Source of the DNA: Pseudactinotalea terrae
GTDB lineage: Bacteria > Actinomycetota > Actinomycetes > Actinomycetales > Beutenbergiaceae
Direction of reading: 5' to 3'
Assembly (NCBI RefSeq): GCF_009733845.1
Contig: NZ_WNXZ01000001.1
Coordinates: forward strand, 806,001 to 870,000
DNA: 64,000 bases
This document shows, piece after piece, positions 61,887 through 64,000 of this stretch. Position numbers and translations under genes: made by a program. The notes under the pieces were generated by a model that worked only from the letters and a program-made list of their open reading frames with translations, searched no databases and was not told where the DNA came from. Position 1 is the stretch's first letter. Each line of letters starts with the position of its first letter.

Positions 61887-63940
61887 GCGCCGAACGCATC
61901 ACCCACGCGCTGGTGCGCGACGTCGATCTGGCACCGTTCCGGGCCACTGGCACCGGCCCCCTGGTGCTGGGCCTCGTCACACTCGACAACGGCGAGGGCT
62001 TCACGAAGCCGAACACGCTCGGACCGGCCGGCATGGCCGAGCTGCGCTCCGCCGTCGCGGGGCTGATCGAGCGCGCGACCAGAGGCGAGATCCAGGCGAT
62101 CGGGGTCACGGGCAAGCCGTTCCACTTCGCAGCCGGCGCCGACCTCAAGGGCGCGGCGACGATCAAGACCGAGGCCGACGCCCTCGGGATCGCCCGCGCG
62201 GGCCACGACGCCTACCGGCTCCTGCTCGACGCCCCGGTCCCCACGTTCGCCTTCGTCGGCGGTGTGGCGCTCGGTGGCGGCATGGAGCTCGCGCTCTCGT
62301 GCTCGTACCGCACGGTGATCTCGTCGGTGCGCAACCTGGGCCTGCCCGAGGTCGCGCTGGGGCTCATCCCGGGCTGGGGCGGCACGTACCTCGCGCCCGG
62401 TGTGGTGGGCATCGAGAAGGCGCTCGAGGTGATCGTCGCCAACCCGCTGCGCAACAACAAGCAGCTCACCGGGCCCGCAGCGGCCGAGCTGGGCCTCATG
62501 GACGTGGTTCTCGAACCTGCGGACTTCCTCGCGGAGTCCCTGCGCTGGGCGACGGCGGTGCTCACCGGCGCGGTCGAGGTCACCCGCCCGGCGCCGGTGC
62601 CGGCCGAGCGCTGGGTCGCGACGGTCGAGGCCGCGCGCGCCCAGGTGGACGCCCGGCTGCACGGTGCGGCGCCCGCCGCGTACGAGGCCCTCGACCTGCT
62701 CACGCTGTCGGCTCAGCGTGACCGGGAGGCCTCGTTCGCGGCTGAGGACGCAGCGCTCGCCCGGCTGCTCATCTCGCCTGAGTTCAAGGCGAGCATGCAC
62801 GCGTTCGAGCTGACCACGAGCCGCGCCAAGCGGCCGGTCGGAGCGCCCCCGGCCGAGCAGGCACGCCCCGTGCGCTCGGTGGGCATCGCCGGTGCCGGGC
62901 TGATGGCCAGCCAGCTCGCGTTGCTGTTCGCACGCCGCATGAAGGCGCCGGTGATCATGCGTGATCTCGACGACGCCCGGGTCGAGCGCGGCCTCGGGTT
63001 CGTCAGCGCCGAGGTCGACAAGCTCAAGGCTCAGGGCCGGATCGGCGACGACGAGGCGAACCGCATCACCTCGCTCGTGACAGGAACCACCGACCTCGCC
63101 GATCTCGCCGGCCGCGATCTCGTGATCGAGGCCGTGTTCGAGGAGCTCGACATCAAGAAGCAGGTGTTCGCCGAGCTCGAGCAGGTGATCTCACCCGAGA
63201 CGATCCTCGCGACCAACACCTCGGCGCTGTCGGTCACCGCGATGGCTGCGGACCTGCAGCACCCCGAGCGCGTCGTCGGGCTGCACTTCTTCAACCCGGT
63301 GGCGCAGATGCCGCTGGTCGAGGTCGTGCGGGCGGCAGCGACCGACGACGCCGCCTACGCGACCGCCTTCGCCGTCGCCAAGGCCTGCGGGAAGTCCGCG
63401 ATCGCCGTGGCGGACCGCCCCGGGTTCGTGGTCAACCGGCTCCTGGTGCGCCTGCTCGGTGAGGTCCTCGGCTCGCTCGAGGACGGCACAGCTGTCGAGA
63501 CCGCCGATGCCGCGTTGCGGCCCCTCGGGCTGCCGATGGGCCCGTTCCAGCTGCTGCAGCTGGTCGGCCCCGCCGTCGCCAAGCACGTGCTCGACACGCT
63601 GCGCGACAACCTGGGCGAGCGCTACCCCACCTCGCCCGGTCTGGACCGGATGGTCGACGACGGCGCCCCCTTCGTCACGTTCGAGGGTCGCCCGAACGCG
63701 GGCTCACCTGTCGATCCGTCGATCGCGTCCTACTTCGGCTCGCGGTCGGGCCACGCCCAGACCGACGACGAGCTGCTCGCCCGGGTGCGCGACGCGCTCG
63801 CCGAGGAGGTCCGGCTGATGATGGAGGAGAAGGTCGTCACCGACACCGCGGACATCGACCTCGCGATGATCCTCGGTGCCGGCTGGCCCTTCCACCTCGG
63901 TGGCATCACGCCGTACCTGCAGCGCACGGGCGCGCTCTGA
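61883..63940 (+). CDS. fadB: FadB-type enoyl-CoA hydratase/3-hydroxyacyl-CoA dehydrogenase
   Basis: A 685-residue bifunctional enzyme. The N-terminal crotonase domain (about 15-280) has GGVALGGGMELALSCSYR and GLPEVALGLIPGWGGTYL (catalytic Glu). The dehydrogenase part (about 330-680) has the NAD motif GIAGAGLMASQLA, LHFFNPVAQMPLVE with the catalytic His, and DRPGFVVNRLL. It hydrates enoyl-CoA and oxidises 3-hydroxyacyl-CoA. GTG at 61883 overlaps fadA, with GGAGG just upstream. Confidence 0.94.
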   Translation: MSAERITHALVRDVDLAPFRATGTGPLVLGLVTLDNGEGFTKPNTLGPAGMAELRSAVAGLIERATRGEIQAIGVTGKPFHFAAGADLKGAATIKTEADALGIARAGHDAYRLLLDAPVPTFAFVGGVALGGGMELALSCSYRTVISSVRNLGLPEVALGLIPGWGGTYLAPGVVGIEKALEVIVANPLRNNKQLTGPAAAELGLMDVVLEPADFLAESLRWATAVLTGAVEVTRPAPVPAERWVATVEAARAQVDARLHGAAPAAYEALDLLTLSAQRDREASFAAEDAALARLLISPEFKASMHAFELTTSRAKRPVGAPPAEQARPVRSVGIAGAGLMASQLALLFARRMKAPVIMRDLDDARVERGLGFVSAEVDKLKAQGRIGDDEANRITSLVTGTTDLADLAGRDLVIEAVFEELDIKKQVFAELEQVISPETILATNTSALSVTAMAADLQHPERVVGLHFFNPVAQMPLVEVVRAAATDDAAYATAFAVAKACGKSAIAVADRPGFVVNRLLVRLLGEVLGSLEDGTAVETADAALRPLGLPMGPFQLLQLVGPAVAKHVLDTLRDNLGERYPTSPGLDRMVDDGAPFVTFEGRPNAGSPVDPSIASYFGSRSGHAQTDDELLARVRDALAEEVRLMMEEKVVTDTADIDLAMILGAGWPFHLGGITPYLQRTGAL

Positions 63941-64000
63941 ACGGCTAGGGCAGGCCCGTCCCACGCGGCGATCGCCGGCAAACGTCGAGGTGAGCCGGAG

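Overview
The window is about 64 kb of very GC-rich chromosome from a Gram-positive actinobacterium. Gene content points to Micrococcales, with a Cellulomonas-like organism most likely: the core order pdxS-NUDIX-pdxT-yebC-ruvCAB-yajC-secDF-rel, a phosphatidylinositol-mannoside cluster behind thrS, DUF3000-rnd, a glgX/treX-treY-treZ trehalose set, two DUF222-HNH ('13E12-like') genes, and many GTG starts with ATGA/GTGA overlaps. The genus is inferred; no rRNA or genus marker is present.

Layout. 1-2.4 kb: a truncated dynamin-like GTPase coupled to a LysR regulator, facing an aspartate/glutamate racemase across a LysR-type operator. 2.5-5.7 kb: a DEAD-box RNA helicase converging on hisS. 5.8-8.2 kb: a membrane-anchored cyclophilin coupled to a DUF349 protein. 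8.2-19.6 kb (minus strand): stringent response (rel), Sec translocase accessories (secD, secF, yajC), Holliday-junction resolution (ruvABC), yebC and pyridoxal phosphate synthesis (pdxT/pdxS with a NUDIX gene between). 19.7-26.9 kb (minus): a PrsW-like protease, then thrS-HIT-pgsA-patA-pimA-LemA-like, which makes mannosylated phosphatidylinositol. 27-34.3 kb: a GrpB-like protein, a zinc alcohol dehydrogenase, DUF222-HNH protein 1, tRNA-Val(CAC), an APH-like kinase and pabC/pabB for folate. 34.4-36.9 kb: tRNA-Gly(GCC), tRNA-Cys(GCA), tRNA-Val(GAC) and an SNF2 helicase. 36.9-43 kb: an FdhF/YdeP-type molybdenum enzyme and its FdhD maturation factor flank a MerB-like organomercurial lyase homologue and a HelR/HelD-type RNA-polymerase motor. 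43-53.1 kb: glgX/treX-treY and treZ, separated by a hemerythrin, a GNAT acetyltransferase and DUF222-HNH protein 2. 53.1-58.7 kb: a winged-helix protein with DUF1697, a HIT-PPOX-GNAT operon, two unknown proteins and a D-aspartate-ligase-like ATP-grasp enzyme. 58.7-64 kb: DUF3000-rnd and fadA-fadB for fatty-acid beta-oxidation.

The most interesting signals are regulatory. The two DUF222-HNH genes share a promoter with the geometry of the RecA-independent, PafBC-type DNA-damage promoter (TTGTCG, fixed spacing, -10 box, then the start codon). At least ten genes show a -10 hexamer ending 6-7 bases before the start codon, which predicts leaderless mRNAs. The MerB-like protein keeps the Cys-Asp-Cys catalytic spacing of MerB with no mer operon nearby. 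The ATP-grasp protein resembles D-aspartate ligases of peptidoglycan cross-bridges, and a racemase that could supply a D-amino acid lies in the same window. I saw no CRISPR array, insertion sequence, prophage or replication origin.
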